Part shown: positions 35,234 through 43,912 of the stretch, piece by piece
Layout of the letters: every line of letters starts with the position of its first letter
Numbering within the stretch: the first letter of the stretch is position 1
DNA from: Spinactinospora alkalitolerans
GTDB lineage: Bacteria; Actinomycetota; Actinomycetes; Streptosporangiales; Streptosporangiaceae
Direction: 5' to 3'
NCBI RefSeq assembly: GCF_013408795.1
Contig: NZ_JACCCC010000001.1
Location: 3,658,001-3,722,000 of the forward strand
Length of the DNA stretch: 64,000 nt
Notes under the pieces: model-generated
Seen by the model: only the letters and a program-made list of their open reading frames with translations
Told to the model about the DNA's origin: nothing
Database searches by the model: none
Program-made: the position numbers and the translations under genes

Positions 35234-35659
35234 TCAGTCCCGTCGGGCGGCGAGCAGCCCGACCGGCACGGCCTCCCCGCCCTCGGGCCGCACGAAGTCC
35301 ACCCGCACGGGCAGCCCCGCGCGCAGCTCCGAGCCGTCGGCGTCGACGAGCCGCAGCGTCAGCCACGGCCCTTCGGCCATCTCGACGACTCCGACGACCG
35401 CGTCGGCCGCCGGTTCGCCGTCCTTCGCGCGACCGGGAACGACGGTCCAGCTGACCAGCTCGCCCTCGCCCTTGGCCTGGCGCCACTGGAGGTCGGCGGC
35501 CCCGGTCGCCGAGCACACCAGGGCCGCGGGCTCCGACCACGCGCCGCTGCCGGGCGAGTAGCGCAGCAGCAGCCTCCCCTGCGCGGCGGCGTCGAAGAAC
35601 GGCGCGGAGTGGTCGTCGCGCACGACGGGGGTCAACGGCATCTCGGCTCCCATGCTCAT
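35234..35659 (-). CDS. DUF35 OB-fold protein, partner of the thiolase-like protein
   Basis: A 141-residue DUF35/OB-fold acyl-CoA-binding partner protein. In steroid side-chain breakdown such proteins (or DUF35 domains) pair with Ltp2-type enzymes to form a retro-aldolase. The OB-fold reads ELVSWTVVPGRAKDGE, VVGVVEMAEGPWLTLRLVD and ELRAGLPVRVDFV. The usual zinc-ribbon CxxC pairs are missing: the region reads LLLRYSPGSGAWSEPAALVC with a single cysteine, so zinc is probably not bound. ATG 35659 overlaps the thiolase stop (ATGA). It is the last gene of the long minus-strand operon. Confidence 0.78.
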   Translation of the reverse strand: MSMGAEMPLTPVVRDDHSAPFFDAAAQGRLLLRYSPGSGAWSEPAALVCSATGAADLQWRQAKGEGELVSWTVVPGRAKDGEPAADAVVGVVEMAEGPWLTLRLVDADGSELRAGLPVRVDFVRPEGGEAVPVGLLAARRD

Positions 35660-36828
35660 GCGGCCTTGGCGTGCGGGCTGACGATGAGCGTGGCGTGGAA
35701 GTCCAGCACCCCGCCGTTACCGCTCACCATGATCAGGTCGTGGTCGGGCACCTGGCGCGCGCCGCCCTGGCCGCGCGCCTGGATGACCGCCTCCGACAGC
35801 GGGGTCATCCCCCACATGTAGTACGACGACAGCTCGCCGCCGCCCGTGTTGGTCGGGTGACTGCCGCCGGGGGCGAGAGCCCCGCTGGCGACGAACTCAC
35901 CGCCCTCGCCCTTGGCGCAGAACCCGTAGTCCTCCAGGGTGATCAGGGTGGTGTAGGTGAAGCAGTCGTAGATCTGGCGGACGCCGATGTCGCCGACCGT
36001 GACCCCGGCCATCTTCAGCGCGGCGGGACCCGACCGGGCCGCGCCGCTGACCAGTCCGAAGTCGCTGCCGCGGCCGTTGCGGTACCCGGGGTGGGCCTGC
36101 CCCCAGCCCCAGACGTGCACGGGCGGTCGGACCAGGTCGGCGGCCCGGTCGGCACCGGTGACGATGACCGCGATGGCCCCGTTGCTCACCAGGCAGCAGT
36201 CGAGCAGGCGCAGCGGGTCGGCGATGAGCCGCGACTCCTGGTGGTCGGCGAGCGTGATCGGTTCGCGTTTCTGGGCGAGCGGGTTCATCGCGGCCCACTG
36301 GCGCGCGGCGACCGCGACGGCGCCGAGCTGCTCGCTGGTCGTGCCGTAGGTCTCCATGTGCCGCCGGGCCGCGACGGCGTAGCGCGCCGGCGCGGACTTC
36401 AGGCCGGAGGCCGCCGGCAGCGACTCGACGCCGCGCAGCGTCCCGCCGCTCCCGGAGTAGGCCGCTCCGGCCCCGCTCCCCTGCTTCAGGGGCGCGTCGG
36501 CGTACACGCACGCGACCACGTCGGCCGTTCCCGAGGCGATCGCCATCGAGGCGTACTGCACCATCTGGACGGCCGAGGAGCCGAACCCCTGGACGGTCGA
36601 GAGCAGCCGCAGGTCGCGCAGTTGCAGCGCGGACTGCAGGCGCAGGTCGATGTCGTTGTTGACGCCGGGGTTGACCAGGAGGCCGTCGATGTCGCCGAGG
36701 GCGATCCCCGCGTCGGCGGCCGCCCGCGAGACCGCGTCGATCGCGAACTCCGCCGGTGTCGGCCCGTAGACCCTGCCGAGCTCGGTCATGCCCAGCCCGG
36801 CGATCGCCGCCGTTGTGCCGGTGCTCAC
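35656..36828 (-). CDS. Thiolase-fold protein of the Ltp2 (retro-aldolase) type
   Basis: A 390-residue thiolase-fold protein of the sterol-carrier-protein X / lipid-transfer group. The nucleophilic cysteine of true thiolases is absent: residues 78-86 read TVQGFGSSA. The C-terminal GHPxGxSG motif is replaced by GGELSSYYMWGMTPL, like the tyrosine-bearing motif of Ltp2-type aldolases, which release a short acyl-CoA or ketone instead of thiolysing. The adjacent, overlapping DUF35 gene supports an aldolase complex. GTG 36828 has GAGGGGAG before it and overlaps the MaoC stop. It would do the final cleavage after dehydrogenation and hydration. Confidence 0.8.
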   Translation of the reverse strand: MSTGTTAAIAGLGMTELGRVYGPTPAEFAIDAVSRAAADAGIALGDIDGLLVNPGVNNDIDLRLQSALQLRDLRLLSTVQGFGSSAVQMVQYASMAIASGTADVVACVYADAPLKQGSGAGAAYSGSGGTLRGVESLPAASGLKSAPARYAVAARRHMETYGTTSEQLGAVAVAARQWAAMNPLAQKREPITLADHQESRLIADPLRLLDCCLVSNGAIAVIVTGADRAADLVRPPVHVWGWGQAHPGYRNGRGSDFGLVSGAARSGPAALKMAGVTVGDIGVRQIYDCFTYTTLITLEDYGFCAKGEGGEFVASGALAPGGSHPTNTGGGELSSYYMWGMTPLSEAVIQARGQGGARQVPDHDLIMVSGNGGVLDFHATLIVSPHAKAA

Positions 36829-37280
36829 GCGCTCCCCTCCTCTCGGCGGGGCAGCGCGACCTCGACGACGCCGGGGCCGACGCTCACGCCGGCCGAGTTC
36901 TCGCATCTGATCGCGATCTCGACCACTCCCGCACCGTCCTCGATCCTGGTCTCCCCGACCTCGGCGCGCACCCACATCGTGTCGCCGACGTGGTTGAACG
37001 CCCGCATCCGGAAGCCGCGCAGGCTCCGGATCACGCCGTCGGGGCCGGTCCAGTCGCGCACGCACCGCTCCCAGGCGCCCAGCAGGAAGGAGGTGTTGGC
37101 GTACATCTCCTCGGCGCCCGTGCTGCGCGCGTACTCGGTGTTGTGGTGGATGGAGTTGAAGTCGCGGTTGGCCCCCGCGGCCATCACCAGCCGGTAGACC
37201 GTCAGCGGGTAGGCCACGGCGGGCAGTTCGTCGCCGACCGCCACGTCGTCGAAGAGCCGCCGCGTCGTCACATCGGTCAT
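36825..37280 (-). CDS. MaoC-like enoyl-CoA hydratase subunit (catalytic type)
   Basis: A 151-residue single hot-dog protein. The hydratase-2 signature is recognisable as GANRDFNSIHHN (about residues 36-47) with catalytic Asp and His, and GFRMRAFNHVGDTMWVRAEV is the second half of the fold. It adds water to a 2-enoyl-CoA. The gene lies between a larger MaoC-like gene and the thiolase-like gene, overlapping both or nearly so, which matches the paired small/large hydratase subunits (ChsH1/ChsH2 type) of steroid side-chain operons. ATG 37280 has GAGGA 12 bases upstream, inside the preceding stop region. Confidence 0.8.
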   Translation of the reverse strand: MTDVTTRRLFDDVAVGDELPAVAYPLTVYRLVMAAGANRDFNSIHHNTEYARSTGAEEMYANTSFLLGAWERCVRDWTGPDGVIRSLRGFRMRAFNHVGDTMWVRAEVGETRIEDGAGVVEIAIRCENSAGVSVGPGVVEVALPRREEGSA

Positions 37281-37288
37281 CGTCTCGT

Positions 37289-37876
37289 TCAATCCTCGTC
37301 CTTGGGCACGTAGGCGTAGGTCCCGATCCGGATGCGCGCGACGACCTCCCCGGCCTCGGTCACCACGTCGCTCTCCCACTTCATGAACGCGCCGCGCCCG
37401 ACCGAGGTCTCCTTGGGCTCGCACGACAGGAGGCGGTTGGAGCGCCGGCCGATGCGCTCGCCGGCCACCACCGGGCGGACGAAGTCGATGGCGACGTCGG
37501 TGCCGAAGAAGCCGCTGGTCCTGGGGCCGAGCGGCATGTCCTGGTTGTTGATCGGGCTCTTCACCGGCTGGGCGTCGCGGTCGTCGGTGTCGAACAGCAC
37601 CTCCCCCGGCCGCCGCATGGCGGGGATGGTCCAGGCGACGACGCCCGTGGCGGGCATCGTCACGTCGTCGAAGCCGGCGGCCCGCGTCGCTCGTTCATCG
37701 GTGTGCAGGGCGCAGTCGAACTCCAGCGGTTCGAGGTAGCGGCGGATGGCCCCGCGCTCGACCGGGTCGGCCCCCATCGTCGCCGCGCCCGGTGCGAAGT
37801 CCCGGCCGACCGCGTCGACGACCGGCTGCCACTCGGCCTTCCAGTCCTGCCCGGTCGCTGTCGCTTCAGCGGTCAA
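37289..37876 (-). CDS. MaoC-like dehydratase, partner subunit (FAS1-like domain)
   Basis: A 195-residue protein with an N-terminal FAS1-like MaoC dehydratase domain: YLEPLEFDCALHTDERATRA, FDDVTMPATGVVAWTIPAMR, DVAIDFVRPVVAGERIGRRS. The catalytic Asp/His pair of active hydratases is not evident, so it probably provides the substrate-binding half of a two-subunit hydratase with the following small MaoC protein. TTG 37876 overlaps the CoA-transferase stop (TTGA) and has CGGAG upstream. The pairing with the next gene and the operon context are the main support. Confidence 0.72.
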   Translation of the reverse strand: MTAEATATGQDWKAEWQPVVDAVGRDFAPGAATMGADPVERGAIRRYLEPLEFDCALHTDERATRAAGFDDVTMPATGVVAWTIPAMRRPGEVLFDTDDRDAQPVKSPINNQDMPLGPRTSGFFGTDVAIDFVRPVVAGERIGRRSNRLLSCEPKETSVGRGAFMKWESDVVTEAGEVVARIRIGTYAYVPKDED

Positions 37877-39093
37877 AGAAGTACTCCGTCCTCGGTCAGT
37901 CGTGCGATCCGGTCGTCGGTGTAGCCCAGGACCTCGCGCAGGACGAGCGCGTTGTCCCGGCCCAGCGTCGGCGCCGGCCCGGCGGGGCGCCCCGGCGTGT
38001 CCGAGAGCAGGTAGCGCGGCCCCTCCACCACCGCCTCGCCGTGCAGCCGGTGCGGCAGCCGCACGATGTGGCCCCGCTCCGCGAGTTGCGGGTCCGACAC
38101 GAAGTCCGCACTGGAGGCCGACCGGTGCGCCGGGACCCCGACCGCCTGCAGGCGCCGCTCGACCTCTTCGGCCCGCAGGCCGGCGGTCCAGCGCGCGAGC
38201 TGCTCGTCGAGGAGGTCGGCGTGCTCGCGCCGCTGCCCGGCGGTCCGCAGGTCGGCGCGGGCGGCCAGGTCGGCGCGGCCCATGGCCTCGGCCAGCCTCG
38301 GCCACTCGGCGTCGTCGCGCACCGCGATCGCGACGAAGCGGTCGGCGCCGTCCTCGCGCAGGCACGGGTACACGCCGTGCGGTGCGCAGACCTCGTCGCG
38401 GTTGCCCCGGCGCCGGGCGACGGCGCCGTCGATCCCGTAGTGGGCGACCTGGGGCGAGAGGAAGAAGGTCCCGGCCTCGATCTGGGCGACGTCGATGTGG
38501 CGCCCCGCCCCGGTGCGGCGGCGGTTCTCGACCGCGGCGAGCAGCGCGACCAGCGCGAGCCGCGGTCCGACGTAGTCGGTGTAGGGGCCGAACGGCCCCG
38601 TGGGCAGGTCGTCCTCCCAGCCGACGAGGTTCTGGAACCCGCTCAGGGAGGCGCCGACGTTGCCGTAGCCGGCCAGCGCCGACCACGGCCCCGACTGCCC
38701 GGCGATCGACGTGCTGAGCATGATCAGGGATGGGTCCTCCCGCGACAGCGAGGCGTAGTCCAGCCCCCATTTGGCCATCTGGCCGGGCGAGAACGACTCG
38801 ATGACCACGTCGGCCCACGCCGCGAGGTCCCGCACGACCGCGCGGCCCTCCTCGGTCTTCAGGTCGACCGTCACGCCCAGCTTCCCGGCGTTGCAGTTGC
38901 CGTACAGCGCGGAGTTCTCCTCGCCGGGGGCGCCGCCGTGGAAGGGCTGCATCAGGCGCGCCGTCTCGATGCGGCGGCTCGACTCCACCCGGACGACCCG
39001 TGCGCCGAAGTCGGCGAGCGCGCGCCCGACCAGCGGGCCGGCGACGACCCAGGACAGGTCCAGGACCTTCAGCTCCGCCAGGGCCGCGGTCAT
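37873..39093 (-). CDS. Class III (CaiB/BaiF) CoA-transferase 1
   Basis: A 406-residue family III CoA-transferase, moving CoA from an acyl-CoA donor to a carboxylic acid. KVLDLSWVVAGPLVGRALADFG opens the fold, and the catalytic Asp is in GRHIDVAQIEAGT (about residue 205). Typical length. ATG 39093 overlaps the preceding CoA-transferase stop, so the two are coupled. Two different family III genes in tandem suggest a hetero-oligomer or two successive activations. In this operon it would activate the imported or P450-formed acid. Confidence 0.85.
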   Translation of the reverse strand: MTAALAELKVLDLSWVVAGPLVGRALADFGARVVRVESSRRIETARLMQPFHGGAPGEENSALYGNCNAGKLGVTVDLKTEEGRAVVRDLAAWADVVIESFSPGQMAKWGLDYASLSREDPSLIMLSTSIAGQSGPWSALAGYGNVGASLSGFQNLVGWEDDLPTGPFGPYTDYVGPRLALVALLAAVENRRRTGAGRHIDVAQIEAGTFFLSPQVAHYGIDGAVARRRGNRDEVCAPHGVYPCLREDGADRFVAIAVRDDAEWPRLAEAMGRADLAARADLRTAGQRREHADLLDEQLARWTAGLRAEEVERRLQAVGVPAHRSASSADFVSDPQLAERGHIVRLPHRLHGEAVVEGPRYLLSDTPGRPAGPAPTLGRDNALVLREVLGYTDDRIARLTEDGVLL

Positions 39094-40319
39094 GACGCCG
39101 CCTCCGCCCCGGCCCCGGCGAGCCAGTCGCCGACGACCTCCTCGGTGTGCTCGCCGATGCGGGGCGCCCCGCGGCGCACCCCGGGTCGGCCGTCGCCGCC
39201 GACCTGCGCGATCGCGCCCGGGATCCGGACCGGCACCCCGTCGATGTGCACGTGCGCCCAGTAGCCGCGCTCCTCCAGGTGCCGGCTCGCGCAGACGTCG
39301 GCGACGTCGAAGATCGCCATGCACAGCAGCCGGTGCTCCATCGCGGCCTCCAGCACCTGGCTCTTGGTCCGCGTGGCCAGGAAGGAGCCGACGGCGGCGC
39401 GCGCCTCGTCGAGGTCGCCGCCGGTCAGCTCGCCCTCGGCGATGAGTTCGGGCACGGCCTTCCAGTCCCACGCGGCGATGCGCCCGCTGACCGCCCCCTC
39501 CGAGTGCAGCCAGGTGAAGAGCCGGTTGGTGAAGTCGCCCGACGCCGGTCCCATCGACAGGTGCAGCTCCACCATGCCGTCCCTGCACCGCCATTTCTTG
39601 AGCCGGTTGGGGGTGGCCGCGCCGCTGCCGCTCTTGTCGCCGCCCGCGACGGGCCGGCGGTGCCACTCGGGCCTGGCGTCGCCCACCGCGTGCGCCAGCA
39701 CCCTGGCCAGGGTCGCCACCCCCAGGCTCGCCTGCGCCGAGACGTCGACGACCTGTCCGCGGCCGGTCGAGCCCCTGGCCAGCACGGCGAGCATGGCGCC
39801 GGCCGCGGCGTCGGCGCTCGCGTGCAGGAAGGCCTGCGGGACGCTGATGCGCAGGGGCGGCCGGTCGCCGTCGCGGTGCGGGTCCAGCGGGCCGCCCGCG
39901 GCCCAGACCACGAGGTCGCTGTCGGCGTAGCCGGCCTTGGGGCCGGTCCACCCGAACGCGCTGATCACGGTGTAGATCAGACCCGGGTCGTCCGCGCGCA
40001 GTGCCTCCGGGTCCAGCCCGCGCTCGCGCAGCCAGTCGGCGGGCATCGAGGTGACGACGACGTCGGCCCGGCGGGCCAGCGCGCGCACGGTCGCGCACCC
40101 CTGCTCGCTGTCGAGGTCGAGGCCGACGCCGCGCTTGTTGGCCGCGAACGTCTCCCAGAACATCGACGATCCGGTGGCGGCGACCGGCGGCACCGACCGC
40201 GCGCTCGACCCCGCCGCGGGCTCGACCTGGACGACGTCGGCCCCCAGGTCGGCGAGCAGCCGGCCGCACAGGAGGCCGCGCTCGTCGGTCAGGTCGAGGA
40301 CCCTGATGTGCCCGATCAT
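39090..40319 (-). CDS. Class III (CaiB/BaiF) CoA-transferase 2
   Basis: A 409-residue paralogue in the same family: HIRVLDLTDERGLLCGRLLA, ADVVQVEPAAGSSARS, catalytic Asp in GRGQVVDVSAQASLG. The middle has a divergent insert, KSGSGAATPNRLKKWRCRDG. ATG 40319 overlaps the ferredoxin stop (ATGA) with GGAGGAG upstream; its own stop overlaps the next transferase. Coupled translation with its neighbour supports a shared complex. Confidence 0.83.
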   Translation of the reverse strand: MIGHIRVLDLTDERGLLCGRLLADLGADVVQVEPAAGSSARSVPPVAATGSSMFWETFAANKRGVGLDLDSEQGCATVRALARRADVVVTSMPADWLRERGLDPEALRADDPGLIYTVISAFGWTGPKAGYADSDLVVWAAGGPLDPHRDGDRPPLRISVPQAFLHASADAAAGAMLAVLARGSTGRGQVVDVSAQASLGVATLARVLAHAVGDARPEWHRRPVAGGDKSGSGAATPNRLKKWRCRDGMVELHLSMGPASGDFTNRLFTWLHSEGAVSGRIAAWDWKAVPELIAEGELTGGDLDEARAAVGSFLATRTKSQVLEAAMEHRLLCMAIFDVADVCASRHLEERGYWAHVHIDGVPVRIPGAIAQVGGDGRPGVRRGAPRIGEHTEEVVGDWLAGAGAEAAS

Positions 40320-40528
40320 CGGTCGGGGTGCTCCTCCACGATCGAGATCGCCCCCTCCGGGCACGCGTCCGCGGCCTCGCGGGCCTGGTCGAGCAGGTCA
40401 CCGGGGATCCGCAGGGTCTGGCCGGACTGGGCCACGAAGCCCTGCTCGTCGTCGGAGAGCAGGTCGGCGGCGACCGAGTAGCAGCGGCCGTGCCCCATGC
40501 ACGCGGCGGCGTCGACGGAGATGAACAC
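40316..40528 (-). CDS. Small ferredoxin for the adjacent cytochrome P450
   Basis: A 70-residue ferredoxin with the pattern Cys10-x2-His13-x2-Cys16 (CMGHGRC) and Cys56-Pro (ACPEGA). The three-cysteine layout with His in the middle position is typical of [3Fe-4S] (or His-ligated [4Fe-4S]) ferredoxins that feed actinobacterial P450s. GTG 40528 is three bases after the P450 stop, with GGGAGG overlapping that stop. The likely electron donor to it is the ferredoxin reductase encoded at 51047-52306. Confidence 0.9.
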   Translation of the reverse strand: MFISVDAAACMGHGRCYSVAADLLSDDEQGFVAQSGQTLRIPGDLLDQAREAADACPEGAISIVEEHPDR

Positions 40529-40531
40529 GTT

Positions 40532-41731
40532 CTAGACCTCCCATTCGAGGGGAAGCGTCGCCAGGGTCAGTTGCCCGCCCCGTTCCACGAGCCGCGTCCC
40601 CTCCTTGATCCGGTAGTGCGGGATGCGCTCGTGCCACTCCTTGAGCACGACCGCGAGTTCGAGGCGGGCCAGGTGCATGCCCAGGCAGCGGTGCGGGCCG
40701 GCGCCGAAGGCGAGGTGCTGGTTGCCGCCCTTGCGGCCGATGACGAACCTGTCGGGCTCGGGGAACTTGCGCGGGTCGCGGTTGGCCGAGCCGATGCCCA
40801 GCCACACGACGTCGCCCTCGGCCATGTCGATGCCGTGGAACTCGCCCGCCGCCCGCACCTCGCGCCCGGCCTGGAACACCAGGGGATACATCCGCAGGAA
40901 CTCCTCCGCCGCGGCCGGGCCCAGGTCGGGGCGGTCGATGATCGTCCTGCGGTCCGCATCGTCGCGGGCGAGGTGGGTGAAGATGTAGCCCAAGGCGCTG
41001 CGCGTGGTGTCCAGACCGGCGAGCATCAGGGTCATGCAGACCGTGAGGATGTCCTCCTGCGAGATCGGCTCACCGTCGATGCGCGCCTCGATCAGCCGCG
41101 AGACCATGTCCTGCTTCGGGTCGCGCGGGTTGGCGCGGCGCTCGTTCACGGCCGCGTCGAAGTAGTCGGTGATCTTGCGTTTGGCCGCGGCGGCCGCATC
41201 GGGGTCGCCGCCGAAGAAGCCCGCGAAGAGCGTTTCGGACCAGGGCAGGAAGAAGTCGCCGTCGCTCACCGGAAGGCCGAGGAGGGCGAGGAAGAGGTCG
41301 GTGGGGTACCTGATCGCGAACTCGGCCACGAAGTCGCACCCGCCCTTGGGCCTGAGCTCCTCGATCAGCTCGATGCAGCGCTCGTGCGCCATGGCCTCCA
41401 TGCGCTTGACCGCGGCGGGGGCGAAGAACGGGTTGATCACCCGGCGCATCTTGAGGTGGGCCTCGCCGTTGAGGTCCTGGGGCAGCAGCGCCATGCCCGA
41501 ATCGGGGTTGATGGCGCTCCTGGCGCGGGTGGTCCACACGTCGTGCCGCTGGAAGCCCTCGACCACGTCGTCGTAGCGCTGCAGCATCCAGAAGCCGCGC
41601 TCGGTGGTGTCGTTGAACCGGAAGCGGCTCGCTTCACGCTCGGCGTCCAGCAGTGCGTAGTGGCCGTGGATCTCGGTGTCGGCGCCGTAGTCGGTGTGGC
41701 TGAACGGGCAGCCCTGCTTCGTTTCGGTCAT
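40532..41731 (-). CDS. Cytochrome P450 monooxygenase
   Basis: A 399-residue soluble class I P450 that hydroxylates or carboxylates a C-H bond. I-helix oxygen-binding motif AGLDTTRS, ExxR in EEFLRM, and the heme loop FGAGPHRCLGMH with proximal Cys349. ATG 41731 lies 11 bases after the TRAP large permease stop. The ferredoxin gene follows at three bases. Placement directly after a TRAP carboxylate uptake system and before CoA-transferases suggests it oxidises the imported acid early in the pathway, as P450s do in steroid or terpenoid operons. The substrate is not known. Confidence 0.9.
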   Translation of the reverse strand: MTETKQGCPFSHTDYGADTEIHGHYALLDAEREASRFRFNDTTERGFWMLQRYDDVVEGFQRHDVWTTRARSAINPDSGMALLPQDLNGEAHLKMRRVINPFFAPAAVKRMEAMAHERCIELIEELRPKGGCDFVAEFAIRYPTDLFLALLGLPVSDGDFFLPWSETLFAGFFGGDPDAAAAAKRKITDYFDAAVNERRANPRDPKQDMVSRLIEARIDGEPISQEDILTVCMTLMLAGLDTTRSALGYIFTHLARDDADRRTIIDRPDLGPAAAEEFLRMYPLVFQAGREVRAAGEFHGIDMAEGDVVWLGIGSANRDPRKFPEPDRFVIGRKGGNQHLAFGAGPHRCLGMHLARLELAVVLKEWHERIPHYRIKEGTRLVERGGQLTLATLPLEWEV

Positions 41732-41742
41732 GTCTGCGGTCC

Positions 41743-43269
41743 CTAGTCGGCGGCGATGTCGGGGATGAAGGTCGCGATCTCGGGGAAGAGGATCAGGACG
41801 ACGGCGACGAGGACGGCCATCGGCAGGAACCAGCCGACGGCGACGAAGACGTCCCTGAGGCTGATCTCCTGGCCCCTGTTGACCTCGGGGTCCTTGGTGA
41901 TGCCGTGGATGATGAAGGCCAGGATGCCCACCGGCGGGGTGACCACGGCCAGCTCGCCCAGGAAGACGGCGAACACGCCGAACCAGAGCAGGGAGATGTC
42001 GAGCGCGGTGAGCGTGGGCATCAGGATCGGGACGGTCAGGACCATGATGGCCATCGGTTCCATGAACATCCCGAGGACGAGGTAGACCACCATCATGGCC
42101 AGCAGGAACTCGATGCGCCCCAGGCCGAGGCCCTCGATCAGGTCGGCGAAGCCGGTGCTGATCCCGGTGAGGGTCAGCATGCTCGAAAGCGCCCCCGCCG
42201 CCACCAGCATCAGAAAGATCGCGCCGACGCTGCTGACGGTCCCGACCGCGGCCTGCGCGACCGCTCCGATCGGCCGGTCGCCGCGCTTCCACACGAAGGA
42301 GATCAGGACCGCGAACAGGGCCGCGGCCGCGCCCGCCTCCGTGGCGGTGAACACGCCGGAGAACATGCCGACCACGATGATGGCGATCAGCAGCGGCACC
42401 GGCCAGACCCTCAGCAGGCTGCGGCCGCGGTCGCCCCACGACGAGGCCGCCCCGGCGGCCGCCGACCCGTTCGCGCGGCCGGCCAGTTCCGGCCTGATCC
42501 GCGCGAGCACCACGATCATCACCGTGAACATGGCGGCCACCAGCAGGCCGGGGCCGACGCCGGCGAGCAGTTGGGGGCCGATGGGGACCTCGGCGATGCC
42601 GGCGTAGATGACCAGGAGGATGCTGGGCGGGATCAGTTGCCCGGGCAGCCCGGCGACCACGACCGCGCCGATGGCCATGCGGCGGTCGTAACCTGCCTTC
42701 AGCATCTCGGGGACGCCGATCCGGGCCAGCGCGTAGGCGGTCCCGGTGGAGGAGCCGCTCGCGGCCGCCAGGCCGGCGCCCGCGACGTTGGTCCCGACGG
42801 CCAGGCCGCCGGGGAGCCAGCCCAGCCAGTGCCGACCCGCCGCGTAGATGCTCTCCGTCAGCCCGGCCCGCCACAGCAGCAGCCCCATCAGGATGAACAT
42901 CGGGACCACGCTCAGCGTCCAGCTCGCCACGTGATCGTAGGCCAGCGAGGCCAGGGTGCTCTCGACCAGCGGCAGTCCGCGCAGCGCGTACATCCCCAGC
43001 AGGGACGGCACGATCATCGCCACGGCGACGGGCACCCGCAGGAAGAGCAGGGACAGCATCATCACGCAGGCGAGGATCCCGAGCGCCTCGGGGATCAGCG
43101 GCAGGAACAGGCAGATCGTCGAGCCCAGGAGGACGACCGCCGTGATCGCGGTCACCGCCCACGGCCGCCCGCCGCCCTCGTTCCCGAGAGCCTGCTCGTC
43201 GGCGGGCCCCTCGGGACCGGCCTGCCGCACCGCCGGGTCGACGGTGTTGGAATCGGTCGTGCTCGTCAT
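41743..43269 (-). CDS. dctM: TRAP transporter large permease (DctM)
   Basis: A 508-residue DctM-type membrane protein with about 12 helices, coupling sodium flow to solute import. Typical segments: FLRVPVAVAMIVPSLLGMYA, GAGLAAASGSSTGTAYALAR, PGQLIPPSILLVIYAGIAEV, FTATEAGAAAALFAVLISFV and ELAVVTPPVGILAFIIHGIT. A hydrophilic loop near residue 275 (NGSAAAGAASSWGDRGRSL) is longer than usual. ATG 43269 overlaps the small permease stop. It works with the DctQ and DctP proteins encoded just upstream. Confidence 0.9.
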   Translation of the reverse strand: MTSTTDSNTVDPAVRQAGPEGPADEQALGNEGGGRPWAVTAITAVVLLGSTICLFLPLIPEALGILACVMMLSLLFLRVPVAVAMIVPSLLGMYALRGLPLVESTLASLAYDHVASWTLSVVPMFILMGLLLWRAGLTESIYAAGRHWLGWLPGGLAVGTNVAGAGLAAASGSSTGTAYALARIGVPEMLKAGYDRRMAIGAVVVAGLPGQLIPPSILLVIYAGIAEVPIGPQLLAGVGPGLLVAAMFTVMIVVLARIRPELAGRANGSAAAGAASSWGDRGRSLLRVWPVPLLIAIIVVGMFSGVFTATEAGAAAALFAVLISFVWKRGDRPIGAVAQAAVGTVSSVGAIFLMLVAAGALSSMLTLTGISTGFADLIEGLGLGRIEFLLAMMVVYLVLGMFMEPMAIMVLTVPILMPTLTALDISLLWFGVFAVFLGELAVVTPPVGILAFIIHGITKDPEVNRGQEISLRDVFVAVGWFLPMAVLVAVVLILFPEIATFIPDIAAD

Positions 43270-43835
43270 TTCTTCTCCAGCTCGGAGGAGGCCTCCTGGT
43301 CGGCGGACACCGCGCCGGCGCCACCGGCGCCGCGGTCGGCCTCGGGGTGGCGGATCGCGCGGGCGGCGGCCAGCGCGAACTGCACGGTCAGGCTGCCGAA
43401 GGCGAAGGGGACCAGGAAGTAGGCCGGCCAGGAGACGACCTCGCTGACCCCGGCCGTCATGCCGATCTCCATGGCGTGCACGGCCTCTCCCCACCCGAAC
43501 CAGGCGAACCCGGCCGAGAGCACCGAGCACAGCGCGCAGCCGCCCACCAGGACGGCGCGCCGGACCGGCCGCGGGAGCATCGCATAGACCAGGTCGGCGG
43601 CGATGTGCTGGCCGCGGTGCTGGGCGGCGATGAAGCCGAGGAAGGCGACGATCGGCAGGTACCAGTACTGCACGATCTCGAGCGTGTTGGGGATCGGGCT
43701 CTGGGCGAACGTGCGCAGCAGGGCGTTCGCCGTGATGTGCAGCATCATCACGAAGGTCACGGTGACAGCGGGCACCTCGATGCACAGTTCAAGCCCATGG
43801 CGGCGCCGGGGCACCGGAGCCGGTGTTGCGCTCAT
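43266..43835 (-). CDS. dctQ: TRAP transporter small permease (DctQ)
   Basis: A 189-residue DctQ-type protein with four membrane helices. Typical blocks: VMMLHITANALLRTFAQSPI, LPIVAFLGFIAAQHRGQHIA and SWPAYFLVPFAFGSLTVQFA. The C-terminal tail is acidic. It forms the membrane complex with DctM, whose start it overlaps. GGAG lies six bases before ATG 43835. The substrate-binding protein gene precedes it by 77 bases. Confidence 0.87.
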   Translation of the reverse strand: MSATPAPVPRRRHGLELCIEVPAVTVTFVMMLHITANALLRTFAQSPIPNTLEIVQYWYLPIVAFLGFIAAQHRGQHIAADLVYAMLPRPVRRAVLVGGCALCSVLSAGFAWFGWGEAVHAMEIGMTAGVSEVVSWPAYFLVPFAFGSLTVQFALAAARAIRHPEADRGAGGAGAVSADQEASSELEKK

Positions 43836-43912
43836 GTCATCTCCGCAGGACTGAAAGGGAGGGCGGGGCGGCCGCGGCGGGGAACGCGCCCCGCCGCGGC
43901 CGGCGCGGGATC

